Shown here in pieces: positions 1 to 14,060 of a stretch of DNA of 64,000 bases (position 1 is its first letter; the number at the start of each line of letters is the position of its first letter). The stretch comes from Linepithema humile (Eukaryota > Arthropoda > Insecta > Hymenoptera > Formicidae), in the NCBI RefSeq assembly GCF_040581485.1, contig NC_090131.1, positions 3,162,001-3,226,000 of the forward strand, read 5' to 3'. Made by a program: the position numbers and the translations under genes. The notes under the pieces were generated by a model. The model was not told where the DNA came from. It ran no database searches and saw only the letters and a list, made by a program, of their open reading frames with translations.

Positions 1-236
1 GAGCATATTCGCCGAGCTAGTCAAGTTAATTTTCTGCCGATGTAAGCAGGTAAAAGCTCGCGTCGCGAACCCAAGCGGAAGAATCCCCCCGAGTCTCGTT
101 CTCGCCAGAAATGAGTCAGTGTTGCGGAGAAACGACCAGTTAGATGAACATTAGTCTTCGCTCGACAGCAACCTGGTCGGTCAGCCAGCAAAACCTAAGT
201 AGAATTAGGTTAAAGGGCTGGGGATTGGGAGCGAAG

Positions 237-240
<4 letters not shown>

Positions 241-267
<27 letters not shown>
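241..267. repeat. GA dinucleotide microsatellite
   Basis: An uninterrupted (GA)13 run inside a purine-rich stretch that begins near 228. It is a simple repeat with no associated gene in view. Confidence 0.9.
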
Positions 268-2051
268 CCGGGGGCGCAGGGCGCGGGCTGTAGAAGTTCG
301 GCGATTTCTTGTAATTGAATCTGCGACCCTCGTCCGGTTATTGTTTCTGCCCATTCCGTTCGTCGCGGCTCTTCTACGAACTTATACGCCGCGCGACCGT
401 AATAATTTTTGCGGAGCACGTAATCAGAAGTATCGGGAATCCGATGAGACTTTCGCGGCGTGCTTTCGAGACGAGCGAAGAAATCACAACGACGACGATG
501 GCGACGGCGAGTCGTTTGTTCGGCGAGTTTATCCGATTAGCGAGTAGACTTTTATGAAAGCTTTGTGCGGAGTTTTTTCGCGTTATATATAGCGCAAGGC
601 GCGCAATATCGCGAAACTTGGAAATCACTTATCGATTAAATTTCTGAAACATTAATATGCAAGCATTGTCTTGCCGAATATTAATCTTTCGTCCGCTCGC
701 ATAAGAATACAGCTCTTTTTTTTTATGTTTTGTGCACTCTGTCCACTGTTGGAGCGTTTTTTTTTTAATCCTCTCGCCAATTGTGACGTAACTAAACGTT
801 TACAGAGTCGCGTGGGTGGGTGCGAAGAGAAAAATGCATTGTTGCTCGCAGCGGCCGCGAATAGCCCTCCGTTTTATCGCAATCCCCATCGTTTCTCTCG
901 ACCGAATTCTCGTTTAATCTCACTTGACCCGCTGGTACTGTCGAAATTCTCGACGCTAACGGACACTAACACCACTGTTGCCCCGCACGCAGTGCTTTGC
1001 AATCAGTTTTGGATCGTTTCACACGAGTTATACTCGCGACGATATTGTGGAACAATATTGGGTTCTCCCGTTCCGTCGAGACTGACGTTTCGAGGAGTCG
1101 CAGCAAAATTTATCAATCCTTCGCTCCAGACGAAAAGTACAGAAATAATCCATTTATATTCATTATCAAGCAATAATGTAGTGTCGGTGTTCTCGAAAGG
1201 GCTAAATTATGCCGATCATCGGCCCGTAGATCTGACTGCGTTTGCAACAATGAGCGCGTTTAATTACAGTGTCTTCCGGCTTTGATCTTAAAGATGCATC
1301 GTCAATTGGAGCGCGTTGCAATAGCGGCGCGATTGTCGGCGCCTGCTTGCCTTCAGGCCTTTGCGCTTAGATATACATGAATCACCATATCGGCAGAAAG
1401 CACGCACGCAGGGCGCGTATACACACGGCCCTTCAAACACGGAGCATCGCGTGCCGAAACAACGCCCGCGTCTCGATCAAATACGCCGATCTCGACGGAG
1501 CAATTAAGCTGCTTTATTGTCGGACAAATGAAAAAAAAGCGCAACAAAAAAAAAAGCCGCGCTCGTTGCGAGAGCGCGGCACGGATTAAAGCGCTTTTTC
1601 ACGAACCGCTGGCCGACGAGCTGGATCTCTGTATTAACCGGGAGAGAAGCCCGGCAACGTGTCGCGCTTCCGCCATTAATGACCGCCGCCGCTTTGAACG
1701 TCGAACGCGATATTTCGCGTCTCCGATCTATCGTCATTTTTTTTATCGATAAACTATTATTTTTTTTCTTCTTTCCCCTTTTTTCGTACGGAACAAAGTG
1801 CGAGTTTAGCGACGGAACGCTCGACTGTGGGAAGCTGCGCTGCATCATCGTCGGCACGAAAGCTGAAGTGGCGGTGCGAGCGAAGTATTATTGAAACGGT
1901 ACGATGACGCCGCACTCGACTGTCGCGAACGAGTAAATTTCTGACCATTTTTTTTTTCACGATTTCTACCTTGCTAGTTGGGAGCGGATAAACTCTCAGA
2001 GGGGGTTGATCGACACTGGCTGCCGAAATTGCGGTGGCACGTCTGGTGCGT

Positions 2052-2086
2052 CATTCGTTCATTCGTTCGTTCGTTCGCTCGTTCGG
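2052..2086. repeat. TTCG tetranucleotide repeat
   Basis: About eight units of TTCG with two or three substitutions (ATTC, CTCG). It is a simple repeat with no associated gene in view. Confidence 0.85.
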
Positions 2087-5000
2087 TTGGACCCAGGATC
2101 GTTAAATTGCGAAACTCGCAAAATATCTGCAACGCGCGAAACGAACACGGAATAACGAATGCAGTTTACCTTTACTCGCACAATTGCGTCGGTTGAGTTA
2201 TCACATGCTGTTTAAATGCGAAAATAATGCGTCAAAGCGCAGATAGAGAAGCCCCGATTACAACGCAACGTAAATTGATAGCATATAGCAGTCGGCAGAG
2301 ATTGCATATATCTAGAGATTTTTTTTTACGCTATTTGAAAATTCATACGGCCTAAAATTATTTTCGACGGTGCGCATAAAACGCGCCGCTGCAGAAACGC
2401 CCGGTATTACATCGTCGACGTCAAGATCGCAGATCTATGGAAGGCCGAATGATCGCGTATCAGCTACGAATTAATTCCGGCAGCCGCGGGCCCGTAAAAT
2501 AGAAATTTACGATGGCGCGCGAGGCGGCGTCATTTTTCAGTGTCAGCCGCGCGGCAGGTACGTTCATTTAATCGGCCGTGTGCGAACTCTGTTCGCCGTT
2601 GCTCCGTGTGGCCCCCGGCCCGAAATGTCAGAGTCCACCACACGCTCCGTAATCTGTCCTTCGAGTGCCGACGCAAGCAAGAAGCCGATCGAAGGCACTC
2701 GCGCGAGATCGCCACGCGCCGATTGCGCCGTGCACGCGATAAGCTTTTCACGGCGGTTTCTCCGTAGGTCGGAGGTTGAAGGTCTCCCGCCGCCGGCGTG
2801 GCATGGTCCGTAATATGCAACTTTGACCTCCATATTTAAGCAAACGAATCGGCGCTGCTCGTTACGGACGACCCATACACGCGCGTGTTGTTTTTATATA
2901 CGGCGTGCTCGATACAGCTATATAAAGTGTCCTAGAATCGTTAAATATTTTTTAACCACAGACGGCAAATTTGGTGTCAATTATTGTTTAGTAAAATGTT
3001 TGCAAAACGATTTTTAATTTTTATTGAACATCTTGACACAGTTTAGCTATTGCTATTTGTGGAAGGATACCGTGTGATTCTCGGAAACTTTGTACGAACC
3101 AGTCGATCGGTATAACTTCGCTTCTCGTTTCTTTCGGCTTCCGTGCCGCGATGTCGTTAAAACTGCATTCTCACGGCTAATCCTCGCGATTGGTCGCCGT
3201 GGCCTCACTCACATACTAACATCGCGAACGATCTAGCCGCACTGGGACTTTTCTAATCATTCGTGGAACGAAAACCGATTTTCAGCTAGGCGCCGTAATT
3301 AAGCTCACGGCTAGACGAATTTCTCATGCAAGAACGGCATTTTCGTCTTTACGATTCCGAGCTTTCGATAAAAGCCGCGATACGTTGCTGGCTCGTGCAG
3401 AATTATCGATATTTTCGTTATCAAATTTTTTTTATCAACGACGGGCTAGCTCGAAGGAATGCCAGCTTTATAACCGCGGACGCTTTATGTAATAAAAAGA
3501 AATATCGACCATGCTGGATTTATGAACTGGAGTTTATTTAGTTAGAATTTTCCGTTAATATAAAATTTATTTTAAATTTATACTTATCAAGTTGCGACGC
3601 TGCGAAGTAATTAATTGTATTATCTGGATTAAAAGAAATTATACTCTCTCCATATATAGCCAGTCATGATACATGGCATGATTAATATTTATGTGCCATG
3701 TCTTTTTATAAAATACGAATTACTTTGAAATAATTTTCGATGCATATCGTCCTCATCTGTTAATTTTATTTTATAATTTTAGAAAATCGTTTATTTATCG
3801 TATAAACGATCGTGATAATAAATAAAGCGTTAGCTATTAAAGAAGTGACAATATAATTAGAAATGATAAATGAGAAAAATTGAAGCAGACTATTTAAGGC
3901 AAGCCAATCAACTCGGCCATCGCGCATTCGTATTTATAACGCGTGATTTGTCATAAATGGTCGCGCGTCACAATGGTCGCGCTAGCAAAACCGCGGTCAA
4001 CGTTGTGAAACATGATTTTTGATTCGTACATACGGCGTACATATTTTTTCTGTTCTCCCTCGGGAAAAAAAGGAAGAAAAATCGGTGGCGGAAGGCAATC
4101 GAGTGTCGCTTTAATAGCTGCGGCGCATCGACCACAGATTTATCCGGGCTAATGCAGTGCGACAACGTGTGACGCTTTATGGAAAATCGATTTCCATAAA
4201 ACCCTCAATTATATATATGTATATAGATCGTTGCAACGTGCGCGCTGCGGCTGGCGTCTATTGCATTTACACTTTACAACCGTGAACACCGTAATTGAAA
4301 CCGCCGCTCTACATAACCAAGCCGCTCTGCCAGGTGTAATTAAAGCGGCTCCCTTGTAACCGTCCACGGCGACAGCCGATCTCGTGTAACCGACACTCGG
4401 GACGACGCGCGATGGCACAAAGTGAATTAAAAACCAGCCCGTCGCGCTGGTGTATCTTGATCCGCCGGCTGATACTTGTATGATTTTTGTTTCGCCAACT
4501 TCGTTAGCGCGTCGAAATTTAGCTTTAAAGGGCCCTCATTTCGCTGATTGTCCGTTAGTCGCTGTCACTGAAATTGGTTTATTTTTGCACGCTGCGACCA
4601 GCACCGCAACGACGCGGAATGCCGGTGGACGCGCGCGCGTTCCAGTGACGGCGCCAGATATTCATCACCATCGGCGTTCCCAACGGTGCTCAATTCTTCC
4701 TTTGTTCACCTTTATGAACCTGCACTTTTTATACCGTGACGAATAGCGGCCATCGATTCCGCCCTTTCCCCTTTATCTCCCGTGTCACCCGTCCATACGT
4801 AAGCTTGTAATCCGATTACACCGCTTTGCGCTATCCGCCTCTCTCTTATAAACGCGCGCTAATGCGGGTGTTAAAATTCTGCAAAAATTGTGAATGCCCC
4901 GCTCGCGCGCTATGATAAAGCAATCCGCACACACAGGTACGGCGGCGTATTACGCAGATATTACGCGGACAATTTTAGCATCAACTATCGATCCAGGTGG

Positions 5001-8000
5001 ATGCGCGAAAGAGGAAAAACTGATTTAGGGTAAAAATATCACACGAGGTCTCCGACGTCTCGTCCCCGCGGCGCTGTATCGAGCTTCATTCAGTCAGGTC
5101 ACCGTCTAGCGCGGAGCTGGCACAACCGGCTAAATTTGAGCAACGCTGCCATCGCGCTGCCCGCGGCTATGATTTTGCATCTCATTCCGGCTAGTTATGT
5201 CTCCGCGCGATCCTGATATCCTTTATGTTACAAAATTTGTACAAACATAGGTAATCGTGATACGGATTTATTAAAAGCTTTGTAAATATGATGCGCGCCA
5301 CGGTTGTGAAATGTATACGTTATTATGAACGCTATTAAAATGATATCCAGTGACAGAGAGACGGACTGGTAACTCGAAAGTAAATATTTCATCGGAACCG
5401 TTATAACATTTGCGCTTTTGTTCGCAATTATGAATTTCCTGTACTTTTTATTTAAATATTTTAAATAAACACGATCATTTATATCTCAATCGCGATCACA
5501 TTTACATCAAATTTATTATATATGCTCAATGTGATATTTGTTTTTTCTATCTCTTTGTAAATTCCGTAATATTATCCCTAAATTCAATATTTCTTCAAAT
5601 ATTTCGATATTTCGATGTTTGAATATTTGCTTGAAAAGAAAGGATATCGACAACATTTTTTTCACATTTATTTTATGAATCATGCATAAATTGTTAAGTG
5701 ATACATATACACGCGTCTTTTCAATCTTTGTCTTCAGCATAAATAGACTTTTCCGATGACATCGTAATTTTCAAAGTACGGCTCTTACAATTCTTTCTAT
5801 GTCGAGCTTTTCAAGCGCTGCGCACAATATATCGAGATCTCCAGCGAAGTGGCGCGACGACGAGCCAAAATTGCATCTCGCGAGCTAGCTGGCTCGTCTT
5901 TCGAGTACGGTATCAATCTCGAATTCCCCGCCTACGTCGCGAGTGCCGAACTGGAGTGGAGTGCACTCCGAAACTCGACTGGTCTCGACGGGGCGGACCG
6001 CGTCGTTGTCGTCGAAAGCAAGGCGCGTCCCGAATATAATATTTCAGCGCGCGCTATCGAAATCCAAGGAGCCCCGACTTCCGCGTCCTCTCACTCTCGC
6101 CGGGAAAGAGAGATCCTCCCTCGACGGCGTATTATTCGAAAGTTACGGGCGGCCGTACACTTCACGTCGCCCGGATTGTCGCTGATCCCGGGACGGCACC
6201 GCTCTAATTCGGCCTTAATGACCCTTTAAGCGGAATTTAAACTCGTCCACGTGGCCGACGTAACTCAGGCGCGCCTTCATCGTCGACTCTCGCTCCCCGA
6301 CAATTATCCCCCAAAAACTGGAGCACCATAATTCCAAAATCGCTCTTCTCACGCGTGTATTTCCTCAACTAACGACATTCAATCTCTTCAGTGATGTATA
6401 TCTTTTATCCACCCGCGACGTAACGAGTCTTTTTAAAAAAAAAATATATAAAATTTCAGACCTCATATGCATCGGTATTGCGTCACGGCTTGCGCGTCAC
6501 CTGTACGATTTAGAAAAATATAGTCGCGAGACGGTCTCATTAAGATGACGGTGTCGCTTCACCAGGATCATAAGGGAACATTCCTCCCATCCGCTTCACA
6601 TCCCCCCACCACCGTCTTCCCTTTATGCGTCCCATGCGGCTCTCGCCGTCAGCCCTCGACGCTGCACTCACATTGGCCTACTTATCCGGTATTATGCAAG
6701 CTGGGTCGTTCGAGACTTAGTACACGGTTAAGTAACTTCACGCCGCCTGCTTTAGGCAGCTCGTAGACACCGCTTAAGCACGACTATCCATGTTCCCATA
6801 GTTTACGCAACATGCGAGCACGCGGCGAGCACCTAACCTGCTACAAGCAGGTAATGACTAGCGATCAGTCCGAAATAATCCGGTCAATCGGACAGATTAA
6901 ATAATCGCGCGCATTTGCATTAACGTAAATCTCATAGAAATTCATACATTTAAAATAAAAGCGGGAAAAAACGGTTGCAGCGCTTTTTTTTTTTTCCTTA
7001 ACAGTAGCCGATACAATGGCGTCTCGGATTCCCGACGCTTTTCCGGCAGAACTGCTATAAATTATTCAGGGATACGTAGCAGGGAAAGTAATTCGCCGTA
7101 TCAACTCGCGATTAGCATCTTGATACTATTTAGCGTCGCCGCGGAGTGATGAATATTCATCGGCGACCGGGGCAAAAACAACGGGGCGCGTTCGGCTATT
7201 CCCGAGACCGTCCCTGAGTATTTAAATCCCATTAAATCGTCGCGCGTCACTGCGCGTATCGCGGGAGCAAGTCAAGTAAGTTATTTACGAGGAAACTCGA
7301 AAGCCGCGATTTCAGAGCGCCGTCATTAAAGCTGCGGCTATTGCGCGCGGTTGAGGTTTCGGCGCGACGTACAGAAGACTGCGGTCGTCGGTGACAAGAG
7401 ACGGGAGCGTGTTCCATTTAAGGAAATGACAGTCCTCTAACGATCTTACGTTAAAATCTAGTTAGGCAAAATCCGATTTCTCGCCACTCTCGCGTGTCTG
7501 TCCATCTCGCAGTGGACGTTGAATTTCTCCGCGGAATGCGCCCCGTAATGCGTCCGCAATTTATATCTTCATTTTTCTTTCTTGCCATCCGTTGTCGAAA
7601 CTTTTTCACTCGATGAATATCCCGCGCGCACTAATAATTCATAGTCAGCGAAAACAGCGAATTCGTCTTTGCACGAGTACGCGTGTTCAGCGGCCGCGCT
7701 CGGCCGAGCGGACACTTTAACGATTTTCGCCCGGCACGCAACGAGTGTAATTCAACGTCCGAATCTAGCTAAACGTCGGCCTTTATTATGCAGATTGCAG
7801 CCAAATGAAATTACTAGTCATGCGCCGCGCGTGGGGAAACGAGCGATGTTTAAACGGCGGTAATCAATAGTGACGTTGCGAGTTACGTGGAAAAGTTGGA
7901 ATACGCTCTGCGAACGCGTTAAAAAATGCGTTGCAAAACCGGTACCGGCGGCGGAAAAAGCATCGATTGCGAAAATTAAATACAGGCGAGCCGTGAATGG

Positions 8001-9424
8001 TAATAACGACATTCGGAGAGAGACTCTCGGGGAGAGGCGATGGCGAGAATCTCCGAAATTGTATTCAAAGGCTACAGTGTCTGAATGGCTGCGGAGCTCG
8101 CTCATAGTCAGCGAAGCGCGAGCTGATCCGCTGACCTACCCTATCCAACCGGGCGCCGGTTATATTGGTTTTCACGGCGAGAAATACGCGGAGGAAAGTA
8201 AATTCCTCTCCCCCTCCCCCCCTCCGTCCTTCCTAAATCCCTCTACCGCTCTCTGCGAAGCCTGCGGCCGGGCCCCCGCGCCACGCCGCGGTTATTGCTC
8301 GGCATCCTCCCCCCCGTGGAGTCAGCCTGGCGTAGGCGGAAGCGAGACGAGACAAGCGAAACGGCTAAGTGCACTTCCCTCCAGCACGTTCGATTCAATT
8401 GCGTCTACCAGGCGGCTGACCGACTCAATAGAGAGGCTCGTGCAATCCTCTTCCCGTTCCCTCTACCGCTTCAGCGCGTCCATCCCCTCCCGGTCTCTCA
8501 AGTTCCGTTCGAAATCCGTCTCCGCTCTTCCCTCCCCGTCTTTCCTCCCCTCTTACTCACCTTTCCGCTTCGGCTCCCCAGCTACCTCAAGTCTCTTGTA
8601 CCGAAAAGAAAAGCGATCAGCGGGCGCGAGAGTACAGCGTAACCGCCGAGCCCCGGCTTCCCGGCTTTCCCAACTTCTCGCCTGCTCGCGTAAATCGCGG
8701 CTTTAATGCGTCCGTGGCGCCGTTACTTCTGGAATATCTCGTCTCTTCGCGAGCCAGCTTACAGAATGTCTAAAATACGGCTCCTTCCTCGGCGTATATT
8801 ACAAAGTTCTAATCGCTAGATATTTATACGAGAATAATGTATGTGCAAAATCAGTTTTAAGGCTACTTTATCTAATGTTCTGACGCGCATGATACCCTAA
8901 TGTTTTATTATCTCTCTCATAAACAATTACTCGGAAATTAATCGCTTTGAAATTAGCGAATGTGTTTGAAACAATTATCATCGGCTGGAAAACAATATTC
9001 GAAGATGTTAAATTTGTGAAGGAAATTCAAACTCGGCCCTGGATTCTTGTTCCCCAAAGTTGCAATCAATCGCTCTCGAGTGTCGGCATTTCCTTCACAG
9101 TTCCGGGATTTTCGGGCATCTCACGTCAAAGGATTGCCCCGAAATCGCCGATCACAGACAACGACGTCCGCCGACGCTCGCTTTATCGAGAATCCCTGGA
9201 ATGCGGCGTCCTCGGCGGGTCTCGCAGGCTTTCGGAAAACCGCGGAAATTTCAATCGTTTCCGGATCCTTGGCCTTCCTCTCGCTGTTGTTTCCCCACAT
9301 AGTTGTGCGCGTTCCACCGTCATTCTATCGCACAATGTATAAACCCGGCCGGTTAAAGGCCGCAGCGGCGCGCGCGTGCAAGAGGCGCGAATCGGTATGC
9401 CGCGCCGTTTCCACCTGCAGTTTT

Positions 9425-10780
9425 GCGGTCGACGAGGTGGCGATGCAGTTGCAGCTGCGGCCGGTCGTGCGGCTCATCGGTCGACGATGCGTTTTGCGGC
9501 AGAAGCGGTCGTTATGCCGTAATGCGAATCGTCACCGAATTCTCCCCTCCGACAAATACCTCGGGGTTTACGATACCACGGCGCACCGCAAATATCGACG
9601 CCACCTTTTCATAAACGCACCACGACGACAACTCGCGTTTGCGTGGACGGAACATTGTAGTCCATAGAATTAACACTGAAAAAAATCATTGAATCGACTT
9701 ACGAAGTAAAGAATATTGCAGAGTATTCTAAAATTACGTTACGTAGCATATGCGCGCGTTATAAGATAATTTTATATTACTATATCTACGATGGATCAGC
9801 GCGCAACTATGCGTTATATTAAAAAATTCCAAACTAAAAAAAGAATCTCAATATACGGCATATAACCTGAGCTTTACGCAAATAACGCAGTTAACACAAA
9901 TTTTAGTATGATTCTCCCTTAAGAGTCGGTAGTAAAAAAAAAATATTTTCTCATTTATTATGCGGTAGACAAAGTAGTGATGCAGTTGTAACTGGAATGG
10001 AGGTCAGTACCGCAGGTTAACCACGCGTTTTGCGGCAGTTATGCCACAACGTAAATCGGCCTTGTAAGTGCTTTGAATTTACGGTGCAATAGCGTACCAT
10101 AAATGGATGAGTCTGATAACCGAGCTTGAAAGCAAATGGGATCCATCGCGGAAATGAAAGTTTACTGCATGATATAGCTGGTCTTTTATCCGCGGAAAAT
10201 TCACTCTATGATCAATCTAATATAATTTATTATGCATTAAGATTTTGTACAAAAGATGTTAGCCCACCTGAGTCCTGATTCAACAACTGTTCAATTTTCA
10301 ATAGTTTAAATTAGACCATCCATAAAAAGTTTTGAAACAAATAAATTTCATAATTAATAATTATTTATTAAAAATTCCTCAATTTATAATTATTTTTCAT
10401 AGTGATTCCTATCAATTTCAGATATTTTATACATTTTACATCGGAATAATTTTTAAAATTTAATATATCTGAAAAAAATATTTCTATTTCAAGCTGCAAG
10501 AAAATTGTATTTAAAACAAATTTGCCGTAAGACCATATATTTAAATAAATTGTAATCCACGCACGGTAAAATTACAAAACGGTGTGTTTAGTTGTTAGAT
10601 GTACGACAGACAAGCAAAAAAAAAACGATTTGTTTGCATTGTTGCGACCAGTAAAGCTGCGGCGAGTTTTGCGGCTGCTCGCAGTAGTACAAATCGACGT
10701 TACTCCGACAAATACTTTGATGTTTATGGTACACAGACACCCGCAAATATTTGCAACAACTTTTCGTGAATGCATAATTA
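9425..10780. repeat. Three degenerate copies of a repeat of up to about 190 bases
   Basis: Copy 1 (about 9428-9620) and copy 2 (about 9965-10060) share GATGCAGTTG, GCGTTTTGCGGCAG (9489 and 10025) and TTATGCC plus AATCG in the same order. Copy 1 and copy 3 (about 10636-10775) share AGCTGCGG, TTTTGCGG, CTCCGACAAATAC, GTTTA and CGCAAATAT in the same order. The copies are about 60-70% alike by eye. The first is GC-rich and the others increasingly A/T-rich, suggesting different ages or different decay. None has an intact shared reading frame. Confidence 0.6.
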
Positions 10781-12310
10781 TTGCTTGCGTGCATACTATG
10801 CGGCATTTTGCAACCGTTTCGTATATTTTTTTTAGTTCTTTCCTCGCGAAATACATATGTATACATGCATGAATTTGATATTGCTTTGTGCGTGAATTTT
10901 TGCAGTACAAAATTTATGATATTCTATTTATTGAATAATTAAAATTATTGTTAAATAATAATTAACGCGATTTCGTTTACGAGCTTAACAGACAAGGTAT
11001 TTTACTAATTAAATAATTCGGGATTGAGTATTTCATTAATTAAGCTTTTATTTATGAGCTTTTTTCAACGACGGAAAGACGTGGTTGCAAGAGATTTGTT
11101 GAAAATAAAATATATTATCAATTAATAATATTTTTCCGATGGCGAACAAATAAATTGCGGATTATTTTTATAGAAATTTACGTTTACAACGCGCACCGAT
11201 TAAGGACATATATCCTGCGTTGACGGTATTTCACTAAACCTGCGACGGTAAATCGCTAAATATATCAATCATAAATTTAAATTAAAAATTATTTTTATAA
11301 AATCTTATCATATATTGCGAAGGAAATATTTAATGTAATTACTTTTTTACGGCAAGCAATGACAAAAATTGCTTTATTATTTAAATACATTTAAAGAGCA
11401 TTAAAACTCGATATTCAAATACTGTACATGTGCGCTTTTTTTCCTCTTACAAAAGATATTATTAAAATAGATCCGGCCATCGCAATGGCAAAAGATTAAG
11501 ACCATTTCGTACAATAATAAAAGCGGAAACGTATTTTGCTGTGGAGTAATATGAAATTCCGCGTTACAATGCCCCGGCTCGGCGCATGCGAGACACTCGC
11601 ATCACGCGACGAATGTATGTACGTATGAAAAGAGAGGTGCACTTTTATTTCCTTGGCCCCGTCACCCCGTGCACTATCGCCGCAGCTTATCCTAAGCGAA
11701 AATCGTGCGAACTTTGTCGAAAGCTCTCTATCTTCCTTCCTACGTCTCTCTTTCTCCCACAAATATGCACTATCGTGCGACTAAAGACTCGAGGACTCTT
11801 TTCGCGATACGTTGCGTTCCACGACCGAAAAGTGACGGTCGTCGCGTGTATCACGGTGCTTTTACCGCCGGTACCTCCTTTTCCGCTGGCTACATAATTT
11901 TCTAAGGTTCGTGAAAGGGTGGATGGGCGGTGCACTTTCCTCGTTTCGTAGCGCTCGATATGGGCCCCGAGAAAATCACTCTTTATCGCAAAAGAAAAAC
12001 GACGGTCTCGTACGGCCTCCTCCCTCTCGCACACGTCAGGAATATTTACCTCTAGAGAGGCCGATGTAAAGGGCGATCACGAAACAATTTGCGATTGTTC
12101 CCGTTATCGGAGCTTACTAAGTTGAACGCACTTTGCAATTAAAAAATAAAAAAGCAAAGCTGTTGATAAATATGGAAACGTTTTGGCTTCACCTCACATT
12201 CTATTAGATTGTTTTTTTTTTTTTTACATACAATATATTTGTATAAAATTTTATATGTAATGTAATAGGATTGACGCATATTGGTCGGAAAGCGGAAACG
12301 TTTCAAATTT

Positions 12311-12398
12311 AAAGTGCAATAAAATACGATCGGGCATGTGAAATCGAAAAGCAAAAACACTTTAAAGCCCAATAAAATACGATCGTCTATGTTTAATC
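12311..12398. repeat. Two-copy tandem duplication, 53-base period
   Basis: The segment AATAAAATACGATCG with flanking AAAG...ATC is present at 12311-12345 and again at 12364-12398, 28 of 35 bases identical by eye. The sequence between is similar A-rich DNA (GGAAACG/AAAAACAC). It is not part of any recognised gene. Confidence 0.65.
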
Positions 12399-13409
12399 AA
12401 ACAGACAAATACTCCAAAGTATAACGTAACACATCCCGCGGTATGTATAATAAAAAAAAATCCTTTGAAACATCATCGGGCGTATTTGATGAAATAAAAG
12501 CATTTCAAGTAGAATATTGCTGTTACTGTGTTGTATACTCGATATGTCTGTACAGCAGAAGTGCATTCTACTGCGGCGATAGTGCACGATGTATACCTGT
12601 ATTGCATCACTAAATCGAGCGAAACTCGCAACGCGATCCTGACATCACGCACTAGATTTTTGTACCATTTAGACTCGTGTATATTTACATAGTACTATCT
12701 CCAATTTACGTTTCTCATTCCATCATAGGCGCGCGCGACAAAGTCGTGTAGTTTCCAACTACCGTGACGTTGTCTGGATAAACTTGGCCGTTAACTACAA
12801 TCGAGTTAAGCGCCTCAACGTAGTACTAAGGCACGTCGATTTGACTTGCCGAGAGTTATCGACGTCTTCCTACGTCAATTCCAGCCAACGAGCTAGGATT
12901 TGCATAGAACATGTCGCACCTTGTTTGTTCTCGGTCGACATCCTTGTATTGTCCTTTGATCAACGTGGATCAATTGTTACTCGCTATTTTTTTTTTTTTT
13001 CATTTTTTCCATTATCTTTATCGTATTTCTTCACTATATTACAATACGCAATATTGAAGCTACACAAGTACATTCTAAATAAATTACACATAAAGGATTA
13101 CTATAAAAATCACAACTGTTTTCATAATATACGCAATTACAATTTACATAATACGATATACTGTCACAAAAGTCAATATTAAACAATTACAAAGTTTTAT
13201 TCTAGACGCTTTACTAAACACCGTAACGCGGAAAATACGGAGAAAAAATTCCATTCATTTTTGTCGGAGGTGTTTAAAGGGGGATAAAGAGCAGACGGCA
13301 GCGCTACCGTAACTACCGCTACAGGACCTCCCCGAGACGGCACGGTCTTAATACCGATACAGGAAGCTCCATTGAGGGTATTTCGGATGTTCATTTACAT
13401 AAAACGGAT

Positions 13410-14060
13410 TCCTCCTCCCCCGCTTTTCCATTGCCCCGCTCCCCTTTATTTCTCTTTCCCCGGCTGCTCTTTGCCTACCCAACGTCTGCTTCCCTCTAAA
13501 GGCACTTCTACTTTCCGTTCTATCCTTCTACCCGCACGCGTACTCGTTGTTTCGCTTTTATGCGTTCTTCTGCCCCTCTTCATTGCACCCTTCAATTCTT
13601 GCCCGCAAACCCCTCCTCCGACACATACTGCTTATCTACTCTTTGTGTTTCCCCAAGGAACTCGAATGCCCCTTCTACACTCGAATATCTCTTCTCTAAC
13701 ACTCTTAACTTAGTTCTCCAAGTTACTATATCACTCGACGTTTCCTTCGCAATGTTTTTTCTCGCCGTTATTTCATACTTTTACTGTTTCTCGTTAACGC
13801 CTTTGTGTTCGTTACTAAGTTCGCCCTCCCCGACGCTGTCCTTTTATTTTTCTGCATACGTTAGCTTTCATATCGTCGCTTGCTTTTATTTCTCGCCTCC
13901 TCTTTACTTCTTACCGCGCCTTATACATCCGCTTTCATATTTCATCACTATTTTTATTGTCCGCTTCACTATTATTTCTGCTTTTTTATTTATCGTTCAT
14001 CACGGCTTTGAGTATTGTGTGTATCCTTCTTTTGTATTCCTGATATTATCACCAACGAGT
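13410..14060. other. Pyrimidine-rich low-complexity block
   Basis: For about 650 bases the + strand is strongly biased to C and T, with many CCCC and TTTC runs and few G. This bias makes long stop-poor frames (for example 13560-14102, rich in Ser, Phe, Leu and Pro) that are not evidence of a gene. No exact repeat unit is visible. Confidence 0.6.

Noticed and set aside
671..1285. 204-codon + strand reading frame
   Set aside because: Not opened by an ATG at its first codon, no recognisable domain; consistent with chance in stop-poor sequence.
7870..8706. 278-codon + strand reading frame
   Set aside because: Lies in a C/T- and CpG-rich block, is Ser/Arg/Pro-rich with no domain I recognise, overlaps another long frame (8295-8642), and has no supporting splice or polyadenylation context.
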